Made by a program: the position numbers and the translations under genes. The notes beneath the pieces were generated by a model that did no database searches, had not been told where the DNA came from, and saw nothing but the letters and a program-made list of their open reading frames with translations. Shown here piece by piece: positions 9,297 to 17,206 of a stretch of 64,000 nt of DNA (position 1 is the stretch's first letter; every line of letters starts with the position of its first letter). This DNA is from Streptomyces tsukubensis (GTDB lineage: Bacteria; Actinomycetota; Actinomycetes; Streptomycetales; Streptomycetaceae): the NCBI RefSeq assembly GCF_003932715.1, contig NZ_CP020700.1, positions 5,354,501 to 5,418,500 of the forward strand. The letters run 5' to 3'.

Positions 9297-9617
9297 GTGA
9301 CCTACGTCATCGCGCAGCCTTGTGTCGACGTCAAGGACAAGGCCTGCATCGAGGAGTGCCCCGTCGACTGCATCTACGAGGGTTCCCGGTCCTTGTACAT
9401 CCACCCCGACGAGTGCGTCGACTGTGGTGCCTGTGAGCCGGTCTGCCCCGTCGAGGCGATCTTCTACGAGGACGACACGCCGGAGGAGTGGAAGGACTAC
9501 TACAAGGCGAACGTCGAGTTCTTCGACGAGCTGGGCTCGCCGGGCGGTGCCTCCAAGCTCGGGCTGATCGAGCGCGACCACCCCTTCGTCGCCGGTCTGC
9601 CGCCGCAGAACCAGTAA
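9297..9617 (+). CDS. fdxA: 7Fe (3Fe-4S/4Fe-4S) ferredoxin
   Basis: A 106-residue ferredoxin. The N-terminal MTYVIAQPCVDVKDKACIEECPVDC begins the FdxA pattern: C-x7-C-x3-CP in the first cluster and CVDCGACEPVCPVEAI in the second. The first motif lacks one of the four usual closely spaced cysteines, which is typical of the 3Fe-4S site in 7Fe ferredoxins. The protein carries electrons in the cytosol, for example to cytochromes P450 or other reductases. Start GTG 9297 follows a GAGGAGG ribosome-binding site. It sits next to dapC, an arrangement I recall as common in actinobacteria. A hairpin at 9652-9684 separates the two. Confidence 0.95.
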   Translation: MTYVIAQPCVDVKDKACIEECPVDCIYEGSRSLYIHPDECVDCGACEPVCPVEAIFYEDDTPEEWKDYYKANVEFFDELGSPGGASKLGLIERDHPFVAGLPPQNQ

Positions 9618-9651
9618 CCGGCGGTCGGCGGTCCGCCGATCACCGCACTGC

Positions 9652-9684
9652 CGGTCCCGTACGGTCGACGTCCGTACGGGACCG
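9652..9684. terminator. 13-bp perfect hairpin after the ferredoxin gene
   Basis: Arms 9652-9664 and 9672-9684 are fully complementary around a 7-nt loop. It may end or attenuate transcription between the ferredoxin gene and dapC. Confidence 0.65.
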
Positions 9685-9776
9685 TTGCGTTTCCGTTCCG
9701 GCCGTCCGCACCCGGTACGGGCTCGTCCCCATCCGGTACGGGCCCGTACGAGCCCGTACGAGAAAGAGAACAGCCC

Positions 9777-10937
9777 GTGTCCGCAGCCTCATCCGCATCC
9801 CCGACCGGTTCCGGCCCCGGCGCCGCGGGCGATCCGCGCCGGGTCTCCGCGCGTCTGCCCGTCTTCCCCTGGGACCGGCTGGAGCCGTACAAGGCGACCG
9901 CCGCGGCCCACCCGGACGGAATCGTCGACCTCTCGGTCGGTACGCCCGTCGACCCCGTTCCGGAGCTGATCCGCGAGGCGCTGGTGGCCGCGGCCGATTC
10001 ACCCGGCTATCCCACCGTCTGGGGTACGCCCGCGCTGCGCGACGCCCTGGCGGACTGGGTCGGCCGGCGGCTCGGCGCGGCCGGTGCCGGGCACCGCAAC
10101 GTCCTGCCCGTGGTGGGCTCCAAGGAGCTGGTGGCCTGGCTGCCCACCCAGCTGGGCCTGGGCCCCGGCGACCGGGTCGCCTACCCCCGGCTGGCCTATC
10201 CGACGTACGAGGTCGGCGCCCGGCTGTGCGGGGCGACGCCCGAGGTCTACGACGACCCGACCGAACTCGACCCGGACGGGCTGAAGCTGCTCTGGCTGAA
10301 CTCCCCGTCGAACCCGACCGGACGGGTGCTCGCCAAGGACGAGCTGATCCGGATCGTGGCCTGGGCCCGGCGGCACGGCGTCCTGGTCTTCAGCGACGAG
10401 TGCTATCTGGAGCTGGGCTGGGAGGCCGAACCGGTCTCCGTGCTCCACCCGGAGGTCTGCGGCGGTACGTACGAGGGCCTGGTCGCCGTCCACTCCCTCT
10501 CCAAGCGGTCCAACCTGGCCGGATACCGGGCCGCGTTCATCGCGGGCGACGAGGCGGTGCTGGGCGAGCTGCTGGCGGTCCGCAAGCACGGCGGGATGAT
10601 GGTCCCGGCGCCGGTACAGGCCGCGACGGTGGCCGCGCTCGGCGACGACGTACACGTGGCGGAGCAGCGGGCGCGGTACGCGGCCCGGCGCGCGGCGCTG
10701 CGGACCGCCCTGGAGGGCCACGGCTTCCGGATCGAACACTCGGAGGCCAGCCTCTATCTGTGGGCGACGCGGGGCGAGTCCTGCTGGGAGACCGTCGCGC
10801 ATCTGGCGGGGCTGGGGATCCTGGTGGCGCCCGGTGACTTCTACGGCGAGGCGGGGGAGTCCTTCGTCCGGGTGGCGTTCACGGCCACGGACGAGCGGGT
10901 CGACGCGGCGGTGAAACGGCTGGCGGCAGCGGGCTGA
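9777..10937 (+). CDS. dapC: Succinyldiaminopimelate transaminase DapC
   Basis: A 386-residue PLP-dependent class I/II aminotransferase. It converts N-succinyl-2-amino-6-ketopimelate to N-succinyl-LL-diaminopimelate in the lysine and cell-wall precursor pathway. Visible motifs are the substrate/PLP segment LNSPSNPTGRV, the Asp-Glu-Cys-Tyr segment (FSDECYLELGW), and the PLP lysine in HSLSKRSNLAGYR. The start GTG 9777 follows a purine-rich stretch (GAAAGAGAA). A second enzyme of the same pathway, dapE, lies 2 kb downstream. The actinobacterial ferredoxin-DapC pairing supports the call over a generic aminotransferase. Confidence 0.9.
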   Translation: MSAASSASPTGSGPGAAGDPRRVSARLPVFPWDRLEPYKATAAAHPDGIVDLSVGTPVDPVPELIREALVAAADSPGYPTVWGTPALRDALADWVGRRLGAAGAGHRNVLPVVGSKELVAWLPTQLGLGPGDRVAYPRLAYPTYEVGARLCGATPEVYDDPTELDPDGLKLLWLNSPSNPTGRVLAKDELIRIVAWARRHGVLVFSDECYLELGWEAEPVSVLHPEVCGGTYEGLVAVHSLSKRSNLAGYRAAFIAGDEAVLGELLAVRKHGGMMVPAPVQAATVAALGDDVHVAEQRARYAARRAALRTALEGHGFRIEHSEASLYLWATRGESCWETVAHLAGLGILVAPGDFYGEAGESFVRVAFTATDERVDAAVKRLAAAG

Positions 10938-11003
10938 GCCGTGCCGGCCCCCGGTGCTCCCGGCCCGGTGCTTCCGGTACCGGGGAGCGGATACGCGGGT
11001 ACG

Positions 11004-11049
11004 GCGAAGGGGCCCGGGGAGCGGACGTCCGCTCCCCGGGCCCCTTCGC
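11004..11049. terminator. 46-bp perfect palindrome between convergent genes
   Basis: Arms 11004-11026 and 11027-11049 are exact reverse complements with no spacer. The palindrome separates dapC (plus) from the secreted repeat protein (minus, stop 11061), so it probably acts as a two-way terminator. Confidence 0.85.
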
Positions 11050-11060
11050 GCCACCCCGGA

Positions 11061-11558
11061 TCAGGTGAGCGGCAGGCTCTCCGTCGGCAGCGCGCTGACG
11101 GGCAGGCTGCCCGCCGTCAGCCCCTCGGTGGGCAGGCTCTCGGTCGGCAGCCCGCCCTCCAGGGAGCCCGCCGTCAGACCGCTTTCGCCCAGGGCCGTCG
11201 TCGCGCCGTCGGCGGTCTTGCCGAGCAGACCGCCCGCGTTGCCCGCGGCCTCGCCCGCGGTCTCCTGGGCGGCGGGGGCCGCCGTCCGGCCCGTACCGCC
11301 GACCGCCCGGCCCGCGGCGGGGACGGACTGCTTGACGGCGTCGCCGCCCGTCTGCCCGGCCAGCTCGGAGGTCTGCCGCGCGGCGCCGTCCAGGGTGCCG
11401 CTGACGCCGTCGGCGTCGAGCGCGGTCAGCCCGGCGACCGGTACGGCCTGCGCGAGGTCGACGGCGCTCGCGGAACCGGCCGCACCGACCACGGGGGCTG
11501 CGCCGGCCGCGATGAGCAGGGCGGCGCGGGCGATCCGACGGGTCAGGGGGAGGGACAT
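11061..11558 (-). CDS. Secreted small protein with LPTESLPTEG-type repeats, unknown function
   Basis: A 165-residue protein with a clear signal peptide (MSLPLTRRIARAALLIAAGA..., cleavage probably after ASA around residue 29). The mature part is Ala/Gly/Thr-rich, low in aromatic residues and without cysteine. It ends in repeats of the pattern L-(T/P)-x-(G/E)-S-L-P, with LPTESLPTEG and LPTESLP visible. I do not recognise the family beyond its being a Streptomyces secreted protein. Start ATG 11558 has an AAGGAG site 6 nt upstream. A promoter with a dyad over its -10 box lies about 100 nt upstream, suggesting regulated expression. Confidence 0.7.
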   Translation of the reverse strand: MSLPLTRRIARAALLIAAGAAPVVGAAGSASAVDLAQAVPVAGLTALDADGVSGTLDGAARQTSELAGQTGGDAVKQSVPAAGRAVGGTGRTAAPAAQETAGEAAGNAGGLLGKTADGATTALGESGLTAGSLEGGLPTESLPTEGLTAGSLPVSALPTESLPLT

Positions 11559-11650
11559 GATGCTCCTTGAGACGAGGGGGCATGGATGTTTCGCCGTGAC
11601 AACCGCGAGAAGGGCGGGGTAAGTTGCGGCACCCCGAGGTAAAGAGTTCG

Positions 11651-11690
11651 TAATGCATCGCATTATCGACCCTGGGTAAAAGCGGGCGAA
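11651..11690 (-). promoter_or_regulatory. Promoter with a dyad overlapping the -10 box
   Basis: Read on the minus strand: TTCGCC (11685-11690), 17-nt spacer, GATAAT (11662-11667). A perfect dyad TAATGC-N3-GCATTA (11651-11665) overlaps the -10 box and start region, a good position for a repressor. It drives the secreted protein ending at 11061. Confidence 0.5.
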
Positions 11691-11833
11691 TGCCGTCCGC
11701 CGCGACCGGCTGCCGAACCGTCACTTCCCTGGTTTTTCAAGGGTCTGGAGGGGTGGCGGGAGGGGTCGGCGGCCATCCGCCGCACCCAGGGGGGAGAGGT
11801 CCGACCGCTCACCCCTGCGGGGGACTTCCCGCA

Positions 11834-12865
11834 TCAGCGTTCGAGTCGAATGCGGACCGTGCCTGTGCCTGTGTCTGCTTCTGTTTCTGTGCCCGCGGAG
11901 CCCGCCGCCTCCGTCCGCCCGCCGCCGCCTCCATCGCCTCCATCGCGTGCATCGCGTACATCGCGTTCCGGCCCGCCCCTGCTCCAGCCCCCGTCCGCAT
12001 CGTCGGCACGCCACACCCGGCCGCCGTACGAGACCTCCGCGATCCGCAGCTGCTGGGCCCGGGCCACGGCCCAGTGCGCCAGCTCCCAGCCCCGCGCGGC
12101 CCCGCCACCGGCGACCGGACCGCCGGCCGTGGCCCCCGGACGCACCGGCACGGACACCTCCCGGGCACCCGGCCCCGCCGCGGCCCCCTCCGCACCCGCC
12201 TTCGGCAGCACGGCCGGGCCGAAGGCCCTCACCAGCTCGGCCCGGACCCGGGCCGGATCGCCCGCGCCCCTCGTACCGCTGCCCGGAACGCAGGTCAGCG
12301 CCGCGCCCGCCCGCCCGGTCAGCGCGGCGGCCAGCAGCGCCGCATTCGTCTCGTGCTTCGCGTACGCCTGCGGGAAACCGCTGCGCTGCACCCGCTGCGC
12401 GGCGACCGTCAGCGGCAGCCGCGAATAGCCGGGCACCGCCGCCAGACCGTCGTAGAACTTCCCGGCCGAGTACACCGGATCCAGGATCTGCTCCGGCGTG
12501 CCCCAGCCCTTCGACGGCCGCTGCTGGAACAGACCGAGGGAATCACGGTCGCCGTGGGCGATGTTCCGCAGCCCCGACTCCTGGAGCGCGGTCGCCAGGG
12601 CGATGGTGACCGCACGCTCCGGCAGCAGACGAGTGGTGCCGACCGCGGAGATCGTCGCCGCGTTCGCCGCCTGCTCGTTGCTCAGCTCGTACACCGGACC
12701 GCCGCCGCCCGAAGCGGCCCGCACCGTGCAACCGGGGGCGCCGTTGCCGGTGGACTGCTGCACCACGACATAGCCGATCAGCGCGGCGAGCACCGCGAAC
12801 CCGGCGGTGATACGCGGAAGCCGACGGGACGAGCGGACAGCGGGGACGTTCTCTGACACACGCAC
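11834..12865 (-). CDS. Membrane-anchored lysozyme-like protein
   Basis: A 343-residue protein with a basic N-terminus, one transmembrane segment (about residues 20-36) and an extracytoplasmic domain. The segment TIALATALQESGLRNI followed by DSLGLFQQRPS resembles the Glu-containing helix and following loop of lysozyme/transglycosylase folds (E-S-G-x-x-N, then LGLFQ). Glu94 is the candidate catalytic acid. The C-terminus is disordered, rich in Gly/Asp/Arg, ending in a TETEADTGTGT stretch. Streptomyces homologues are often labelled 'heavy metal transporter', which the sequence does not support. Start is uncertain between GTG 12865 and the next GTG two codons on; no good ribosome-binding site is present. 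Confidence 0.6.
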   Translation of the reverse strand: MRVSENVPAVRSSRRLPRITAGFAVLAALIGYVVVQQSTGNGAPGCTVRAASGGGGPVYELSNEQAANAATISAVGTTRLLPERAVTIALATALQESGLRNIAHGDRDSLGLFQQRPSKGWGTPEQILDPVYSAGKFYDGLAAVPGYSRLPLTVAAQRVQRSGFPQAYAKHETNAALLAAALTGRAGAALTCVPGSGTRGAGDPARVRAELVRAFGPAVLPKAGAEGAAAGPGAREVSVPVRPGATAGGPVAGGGAARGWELAHWAVARAQQLRIAEVSYGGRVWRADDADGGWSRGGPERDVRDARDGGDGGGGGRTEAAGSAGTETEADTGTGTVRIRLER

Positions 12866-12947
12866 ACCGTACTAGGCAGTAGGCGTTTTGCCCCGGGTCG
12901 TGCACTCTCGCCGCGGCTCCTTACCCGCCGCCGGTAGGGTCGGTCCC

Positions 12948-14027
12948 ATGCGCCCCACCACGCTCGACCTCCGCCTCGACGGCCCCGCCCTCACCGCCGC
13001 CCTCGTCGACTTCCCCTCCGTCAGCGGCGACGAGAAAGCCCTCGCGGACGCCGTCGAGGACGCACTGCGCGCGCTGCCGCACCTCTCCGTCGACCGGTAC
13101 GGCAACAACGTCGTCGCCCGTACCCACCTCGGCCGGGCCGAGCGGATCGTCCTCGCCGGGCATATCGACACCGTGCCGATCGCGGACAACGTTCCCTCCC
13201 GGCTCGACTCCGACGGCGTCCTGTGGGGCTGCGGAACCAGCGATATGAAGTCCGGGGTCGCCGTCCAGCTGCGGATCGCCGCCACCGTCCCCGACCCCAA
13301 CCGCGATCTCACCTTCGTCTTCTACGACAACGAAGAGGTCGCCGCCCATCTCAACGGCCTCGGCCTGATCGCGGACGCCCACCCCGAATGGCTGGCGGGC
13401 GACTTCGCCGTACTGCTCGAACCCTCCGACGGCGAGGTCGAGGGCGGCTGCCAGGGCACGCTCCGGGTCCTCCTCCGTACCAGCGGTGAACGCGCCCACT
13501 CCGCCCGCAGCTGGATGGGGTCCAACGCCATCCACGCCGCCGCCCCGATCCTCGCCCGCCTCGCCGCTTACGAGCCGCGCCGGCCGGTCGTCGAGGGGCT
13601 GGAGTACCGGGAGGGGCTCAACGCGGTCCGTATCGACGGCGGAGTCGCGGGCAATGTGATCCCCGACGAGTGCACCGTCGTCGTCAACTACCGCTACGCC
13701 CCCGACCTGGACGAGGAGCGGGCGCTGGCCCATGTCCGGGACGTCTTTGCCGGCTGCGGGGTCACCGAGTTCACCGTCGACGACCACAGCGGCGCGGCCC
13801 GCCCCGGCCTCACCCATCCCGCCGCCGTCGCGTTCATGAAGGCCGTCGGCGGCACTGCCCGGCCCAAGTTCGGCTGGACCGATGTCGCCCGCTTCAGCGC
13901 GCTGGGCGTACCGGCGGTGAACTACGGGCCCGGCAATCCGCTCCTCGCCCACAAGCGCGACGAGCACGTGGCCGTGGAGCGGATCTCCCACTGCGAGGAG
14001 AAGCTCCGCCAGTGGCTGACGTCCTGA
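12948..14027 (+). CDS. dapE: Succinyl-diaminopimelate desuccinylase DapE
   Basis: A 359-residue M20-family metallohydrolase releasing LL-diaminopimelate from its succinyl derivative. Metal-site motifs are in order: GHIDTVP (His and Asp), GCGTSDMKSG (bridging Asp), FYDNEEVA (catalytic Glu and ligand Glu), and the late His in NPLLAHKRDEHV. The intervening dimerisation domain contains GERAHSARSWMG. ATG 12948 has no Shine-Dalgarno, but TAGGGT lies 7 nt upstream, so the mRNA is probably leaderless. It works with DapC encoded at 9777. The product feeds both lysine and LL-DAP peptidoglycan synthesis, consistent with Streptomyces cell walls. Confidence 0.93.
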   Translation: MRPTTLDLRLDGPALTAALVDFPSVSGDEKALADAVEDALRALPHLSVDRYGNNVVARTHLGRAERIVLAGHIDTVPIADNVPSRLDSDGVLWGCGTSDMKSGVAVQLRIAATVPDPNRDLTFVFYDNEEVAAHLNGLGLIADAHPEWLAGDFAVLLEPSDGEVEGGCQGTLRVLLRTSGERAHSARSWMGSNAIHAAAPILARLAAYEPRRPVVEGLEYREGLNAVRIDGGVAGNVIPDECTVVVNYRYAPDLDEERALAHVRDVFAGCGVTEFTVDDHSGAARPGLTHPAAVAFMKAVGGTARPKFGWTDVARFSALGVPAVNYGPGNPLLAHKRDEHVAVERISHCEEKLRQWLTS

Positions 14028-14121
14028 GCAGCCCGTACGGCGAGAGAACGATCTAGGCTTGATCGAGGAACGACCAACGACGACGTCCGCGGTGCGGACG
14101 TCCGGCGGAGGGAGCAGGTCC

Positions 14122-14871
14122 ATGGGCAATCCCGATGGTGCGCGCGGCTGGGAGGAGCAGCGGCAGGGGCCGGTACTGCGCCGCAGAGACCAGGTCCAGC
14201 CCGGCACCACCGACCAGCGGCTGCTGGACACCGAAGGCGACTCCGAATGGGTCCACACCGACCCCTGGCGGGTCATGCGGATCCAGTCCGAGTTCGTCGA
14301 GGGCTTCGGCGCGCTCGCCGAACTGCCGAACGCGATCAGTGTCTTCGGCTCCGCGCGGACCCCGCAGGACACCCCGGAGTACGAGGCGGGCATCCGGATC
14401 GGCACCGCGCTGGTCGAGGCGGGCTTCGCGGTGATCACGGGCGGCGGACCCGGTGCGATGGAGGCCGCCAACCGGGGTGCCAGGGAGGCCGGCGGCGTCT
14501 CCGTGGGCCTCGGTATCGAGCTGCCGTTCGAGCAGGGGCTCAACCCGCATGTCGACATCGGGGTGAACTTCCGCTACTTCTTCGTCCGGAAGACGATGTT
14601 CGTGAAGTACGCCTCCGGGTTCGTGGTGCTCCCCGGCGGGCTGGGGACCCTCGACGAACTGTTCGAGGCGCTCACCCTCGTCCAGACCGGCAAGGTGACC
14701 CGCTTCCCGATCGTGCTCTTCGGCAGCGCCTACTGGAGCGGTCTCGTCGACTGGCTGCGGGACACCGTCGTCGCCCAGGGCAAGGCGTCCGAGCGCGATC
14801 TGCTGCTGTTCCACGTCACGGACGACGTCGACGAGGCGGTGGCGCTGGTCACCAAGGAGACCTCGCGCTGA
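14122..14871 (+). CDS. LOG-family (TIGR00730) nucleotide phosphoribohydrolase
   Basis: A 249-residue Rossmann-fold protein of the LOG / lysine-decarboxylase-like group. Signature motifs are ISVFGSAR, ITGGGPGAMEAANRGA and the phosphate-binding, catalytic-Glu motif PGGLGTLDE. Family members hydrolyse the N-glycosidic bond of (cytokinin) nucleoside 5'-monophosphates and are often mis-labelled lysine decarboxylases. Start ATG 14122 follows GGAGGGAGCAGG. A TAGGCT -10 box at 14054-14059 suggests its own promoter about 60 nt upstream. It follows dapE, as in M. tuberculosis (Rv1202 and Rv1205, from memory). A palindrome separates it from the convergent gene. Confidence 0.88.
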   Translation: MGNPDGARGWEEQRQGPVLRRRDQVQPGTTDQRLLDTEGDSEWVHTDPWRVMRIQSEFVEGFGALAELPNAISVFGSARTPQDTPEYEAGIRIGTALVEAGFAVITGGGPGAMEAANRGAREAGGVSVGLGIELPFEQGLNPHVDIGVNFRYFFVRKTMFVKYASGFVVLPGGLGTLDELFEALTLVQTGKVTRFPIVLFGSAYWSGLVDWLRDTVVAQGKASERDLLLFHVTDDVDEAVALVTKETSR

Positions 14872-14880
14872 GAACGTGAA

Positions 14881-14921
14881 CGGCGAGGGGGGTACGGGCC
14901 CGGCCCGTACCCCCCTCGCCG
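14881..14921. terminator. 20-bp-arm palindrome between convergent genes
   Basis: Arms 14881-14900 and 14902-14921 are fully complementary around a single base. It lies between the LOG-family gene (stop 14871) and the dihydropteroate-synthase-like gene (stop 14939). Confidence 0.8.
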
Positions 14922-14938
14922 CCGTCACCGCCCGCGGG

Positions 14939-15799
14939 TCAGGCCAGACCGCGGCGGGCCACCCGCGGCGCGCGGTGACCGGCGATCGCGGCCACCATCT
15001 CCAGCACCTGACGGGTCTCCGCCACCTCGTGCACCCGGTACACCTGAGCGCCCAGCCACGCCGACACCGCCGTCGTCGCCAGGGTGCCGATCAGCCGCTC
15101 CTTCACCGGCCGGTCCAGGGTCTCGCCGACGAAGTCCTTGTTGGAGAGGGAGACCAGGACCGGCCAGCCCGTGTCCGCCATCTCCCCGAGCCGGCGGGTG
15201 GCCTCCAGCGAGTGCCGGGTGTTCTTGCCGAAGTCGTGACCCGGGTCGATCATGATGCCGTCGCGCCGGACCCCGAGGTCCGCCGCCCGCTCCGCGAGGC
15301 CCACGGTGACCTGCAGGATGTCGGCCATGACGTCGTCGTACGCGATCCGGTGCGGCCGGGTCCGCGGCTCCACGCCGCCCGCATGGGTGCAGACCAGGCC
15401 CGCCCCGTAGCGGGCGGCGACCTCGGCGAGCTTCGGGTCGAAGCCGCCCCAGGCGTCGTTGAGCACGTCCGCGCCCGCCTCGCAGACCGCGGCGCCGACA
15501 TCGTGGCGCCAGGTGTCGACGCTGATCACCACCGACGGGAAGCGGCGCCGTACCTCGGCGACGAAACCGACGGTACGGCGGATCTCCTCCTCGGCCGTGA
15601 CCTCCTCGCCCGGTCCGGCCTTCACCCCGCCGATGTCGATGATCGCCGCACCCTCGGCCACCGCCTGCTCGACCCGGGCCAGCGCGGGTTCGTCGCGGAA
15701 CGTGGCCCCCTGGTCGTAGAACGAATCGGGGGTACGGTTCACGATCGCCATGATCACCGGCTCGTGCGCGGCGAATTCGCGGGTTCCCAGCCGCAGCAT
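14939..15799 (-). CDS. folP2: Dihydropteroate-synthase-like protein (FolP2 type)
   Basis: A 286-residue TIM-barrel of the pterin-binding family. The N-terminal MAIVNRTPDSFYD matches the DHPS loop 1 (usually MGVxNVTPDSFSD), and ISVDTWRHDV and DPGHDFGKN match later pterin-binding motifs. DHPS joins dihydropterin pyrophosphate and p-aminobenzoate in folate synthesis. The neighbours (LOG protein, DivIVA-domain protein, 3-methyladenine glycosylase I) match those of mycobacterial folP2 (Rv1207), not the folE-folP-folB-folK operon. FolP2 was reported, as I recall, to lack DHPS activity, so folate synthesis by this protein is uncertain. Start ATG 15799 follows AGAGGAGGAAA on the minus strand. Confidence 0.85.
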   Translation of the reverse strand: MLRLGTREFAAHEPVIMAIVNRTPDSFYDQGATFRDEPALARVEQAVAEGAAIIDIGGVKAGPGEEVTAEEEIRRTVGFVAEVRRRFPSVVISVDTWRHDVGAAVCEAGADVLNDAWGGFDPKLAEVAARYGAGLVCTHAGGVEPRTRPHRIAYDDVMADILQVTVGLAERAADLGVRRDGIMIDPGHDFGKNTRHSLEATRRLGEMADTGWPVLVSLSNKDFVGETLDRPVKERLIGTLATTAVSAWLGAQVYRVHEVAETRQVLEMVAAIAGHRAPRVARRGLA

Positions 15800-15931
15800 C
15801 AGCGGTTTCCTCCTCTGGTGGTCCGGCCTGCGACCCTAACTGTCGGACCGGCGTGGCACGATCAGCACCGGACGCATCATCCCTCGGGTCACTCCTCGGT
15901 CCTCGGGTTCCACGGGAAGGGACGCTCGCTC

Positions 15932-16582
15932 GTGTTCTTGTTCTTGCTGATCGCGATGGTCGTGGTCGTCGGCGCGGTGACACTCGCCGTGCTCGGCGGC
16001 GGCGACAGCGCGGCGCTGCCCGAGGCGGCGCCCGAGCGGCTGGTGGATCCGCTGCCGGAGAGCAGACCCGTGGGACGGGCCGATGTGGAGGCGCTGCGGC
16101 TGCCGGTCGCCGCCCGGGGCTACCGGATGGCGGATGTGGACGACGCGCTGGCCCGGCTCGGGGCGGAGCTGGCCGAGCGGGACGCGCGGATCGCCCGGCT
16201 GGAGTCGGCGCTCGCGGGCGCGCGGGCGACGGCCGTCGGGGGGCGCGAGCTGTTCGCCGGGGTGGGGGATCCGGGCGAGGACGCGGCGCCCGGTGCGTAC
16301 GACGTGCCGGAGCACGGCCCGCACGCCGGTCCCGGACCCGACCTGGATACGCACCTGGACACTGACCTGGACCTGGATCCGGACCCGACGCCGGACCCGG
16401 ACCGGGACCACGATCCGGAGCCGGACCGGAACCACGATCCGGAGCCGGGCCCGGACGCCGGTGCGGACGGGAAGCCGGCCGGTGGCGCCGTAAGGGACGC
16501 CTCCGAAGCGGAGTACGGAGCGGGGCTCACCGCGCCGGAGCCCGGTGGAACGGACACTACGACCGAAGGGCGCGACCGATGA
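15932..16582 (+). CDS. DivIVA-domain single-pass membrane protein with acidic tail
   Basis: A 216-residue protein. Residues 2-20 form one transmembrane helix at the very N-terminus. Next comes a DivIVA-type segment (LRLPVAARGYRMADVDDALARLGAEL), the motif used by membrane-curvature coiled-coil proteins, then a short coiled coil. The C-terminal half (about 130-180) is an acidic Asp-Pro-rich repeat tract (DPDPTPDPDRDHDPEPDRN). GTG 15932 follows GGGAAGG. Its stop overlaps the start of the next gene (ATGA). M. tuberculosis has a comparable gene (Rv1209) in the same position. Role is unknown; a polar or septal scaffold is possible. Confidence 0.75.
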   Translation: MFLFLLIAMVVVVGAVTLAVLGGGDSAALPEAAPERLVDPLPESRPVGRADVEALRLPVAARGYRMADVDDALARLGAELAERDARIARLESALAGARATAVGGRELFAGVGDPGEDAAPGAYDVPEHGPHAGPGPDLDTHLDTDLDLDPDPTPDPDRDHDPEPDRNHDPEPGPDAGADGKPAGGAVRDASEAEYGAGLTAPEPGGTDTTTEGRDR

Positions 16583-17160
16583 CCGCCGGAGGAACCGTGC
16601 CCGGGCCCGACGGGCGGCCGCGCTGCCCCTGGGGGCTGTCGACCGAGGACTATCTGCGCTATCACGACGAGGAGTGGGGGCGCCCGGTCCACGGCGACGA
16701 CGCCCTGTTCGAGCGGCTCTGCCTGGAGGCCTTCCAGTCCGGTCTGTCCTGGCTGACCATCCTCCGCCGCCGTGAGGGCTTCCGCCGCGCCTTCGCCGGA
16801 TTCGCCATCGCCGAGGTCGCGGCCTTCACCGATACGGACCGGGAGCGGCTCCTCGCCGACGAGGGGATCATCCGCAACCGCGCCAAGGTCGACGCCACCC
16901 TCGGCAACGCCCGGGTGCTGGCGGGCTGGGCCCCCGGCGAGCTGGACCGGCTGATCTGGTCCCACGCACCCGACCCGGCGGACCGCCCCGCGCCCGCGAC
17001 CCTGTCCGACGTGCCCGCCGTCACCGACGAGTCCAAGGCCCTGGCCAAGGCGCTCAAGAAGGAGGGGCTGCGGTTCGTCGGACCGACGACCGCCTATGCC
17101 CTGATGCAGGCGTGCGGACTGGTCGACGACCATCTGGCGGAGTGCGTGGCCCGGGGGTGA
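16579..17160 (+). CDS. tag: DNA-3-methyladenine glycosylase I
   Basis: A 193-residue DNA repair enzyme that excises 3-methyladenine from alkylated DNA. Characteristic segments are RCPWG, YHDEEWGRPVHGDDALFERLCLEAFQSGLSW and FVGPTTAYALMQACGLVDDH, matching the helix-hairpin-helix Tag family. The usual C-terminal zinc-binding pair is partly visible (Cys in the N-terminal RCPWG, His in VDDH, Cys in AECVA). ATG 16579 overlaps the stop of the DivIVA-like gene, so translation is coupled. Length is normal. A hairpin follows. Confidence 0.93.
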   Translation: MTAGGTVPGPDGRPRCPWGLSTEDYLRYHDEEWGRPVHGDDALFERLCLEAFQSGLSWLTILRRREGFRRAFAGFAIAEVAAFTDTDRERLLADEGIIRNRAKVDATLGNARVLAGWAPGELDRLIWSHAPDPADRPAPATLSDVPAVTDESKALAKALKKEGLRFVGPTTAYALMQACGLVDDHLAECVARG

Positions 17161-17171
17161 GGGCGCGCGGT

Positions 17172-17206
17172 GGCCGCTGACGGCTGGGACCGGGCCGTCA
17201 GCGGCC
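17172..17206. terminator. 12-bp hairpin between convergent genes
   Basis: Arms 17172-17183 and 17195-17206 are perfectly complementary; the right arm overlaps the last codons of the enoyl-CoA hydratase gene (stop 17198). Confidence 0.7.
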
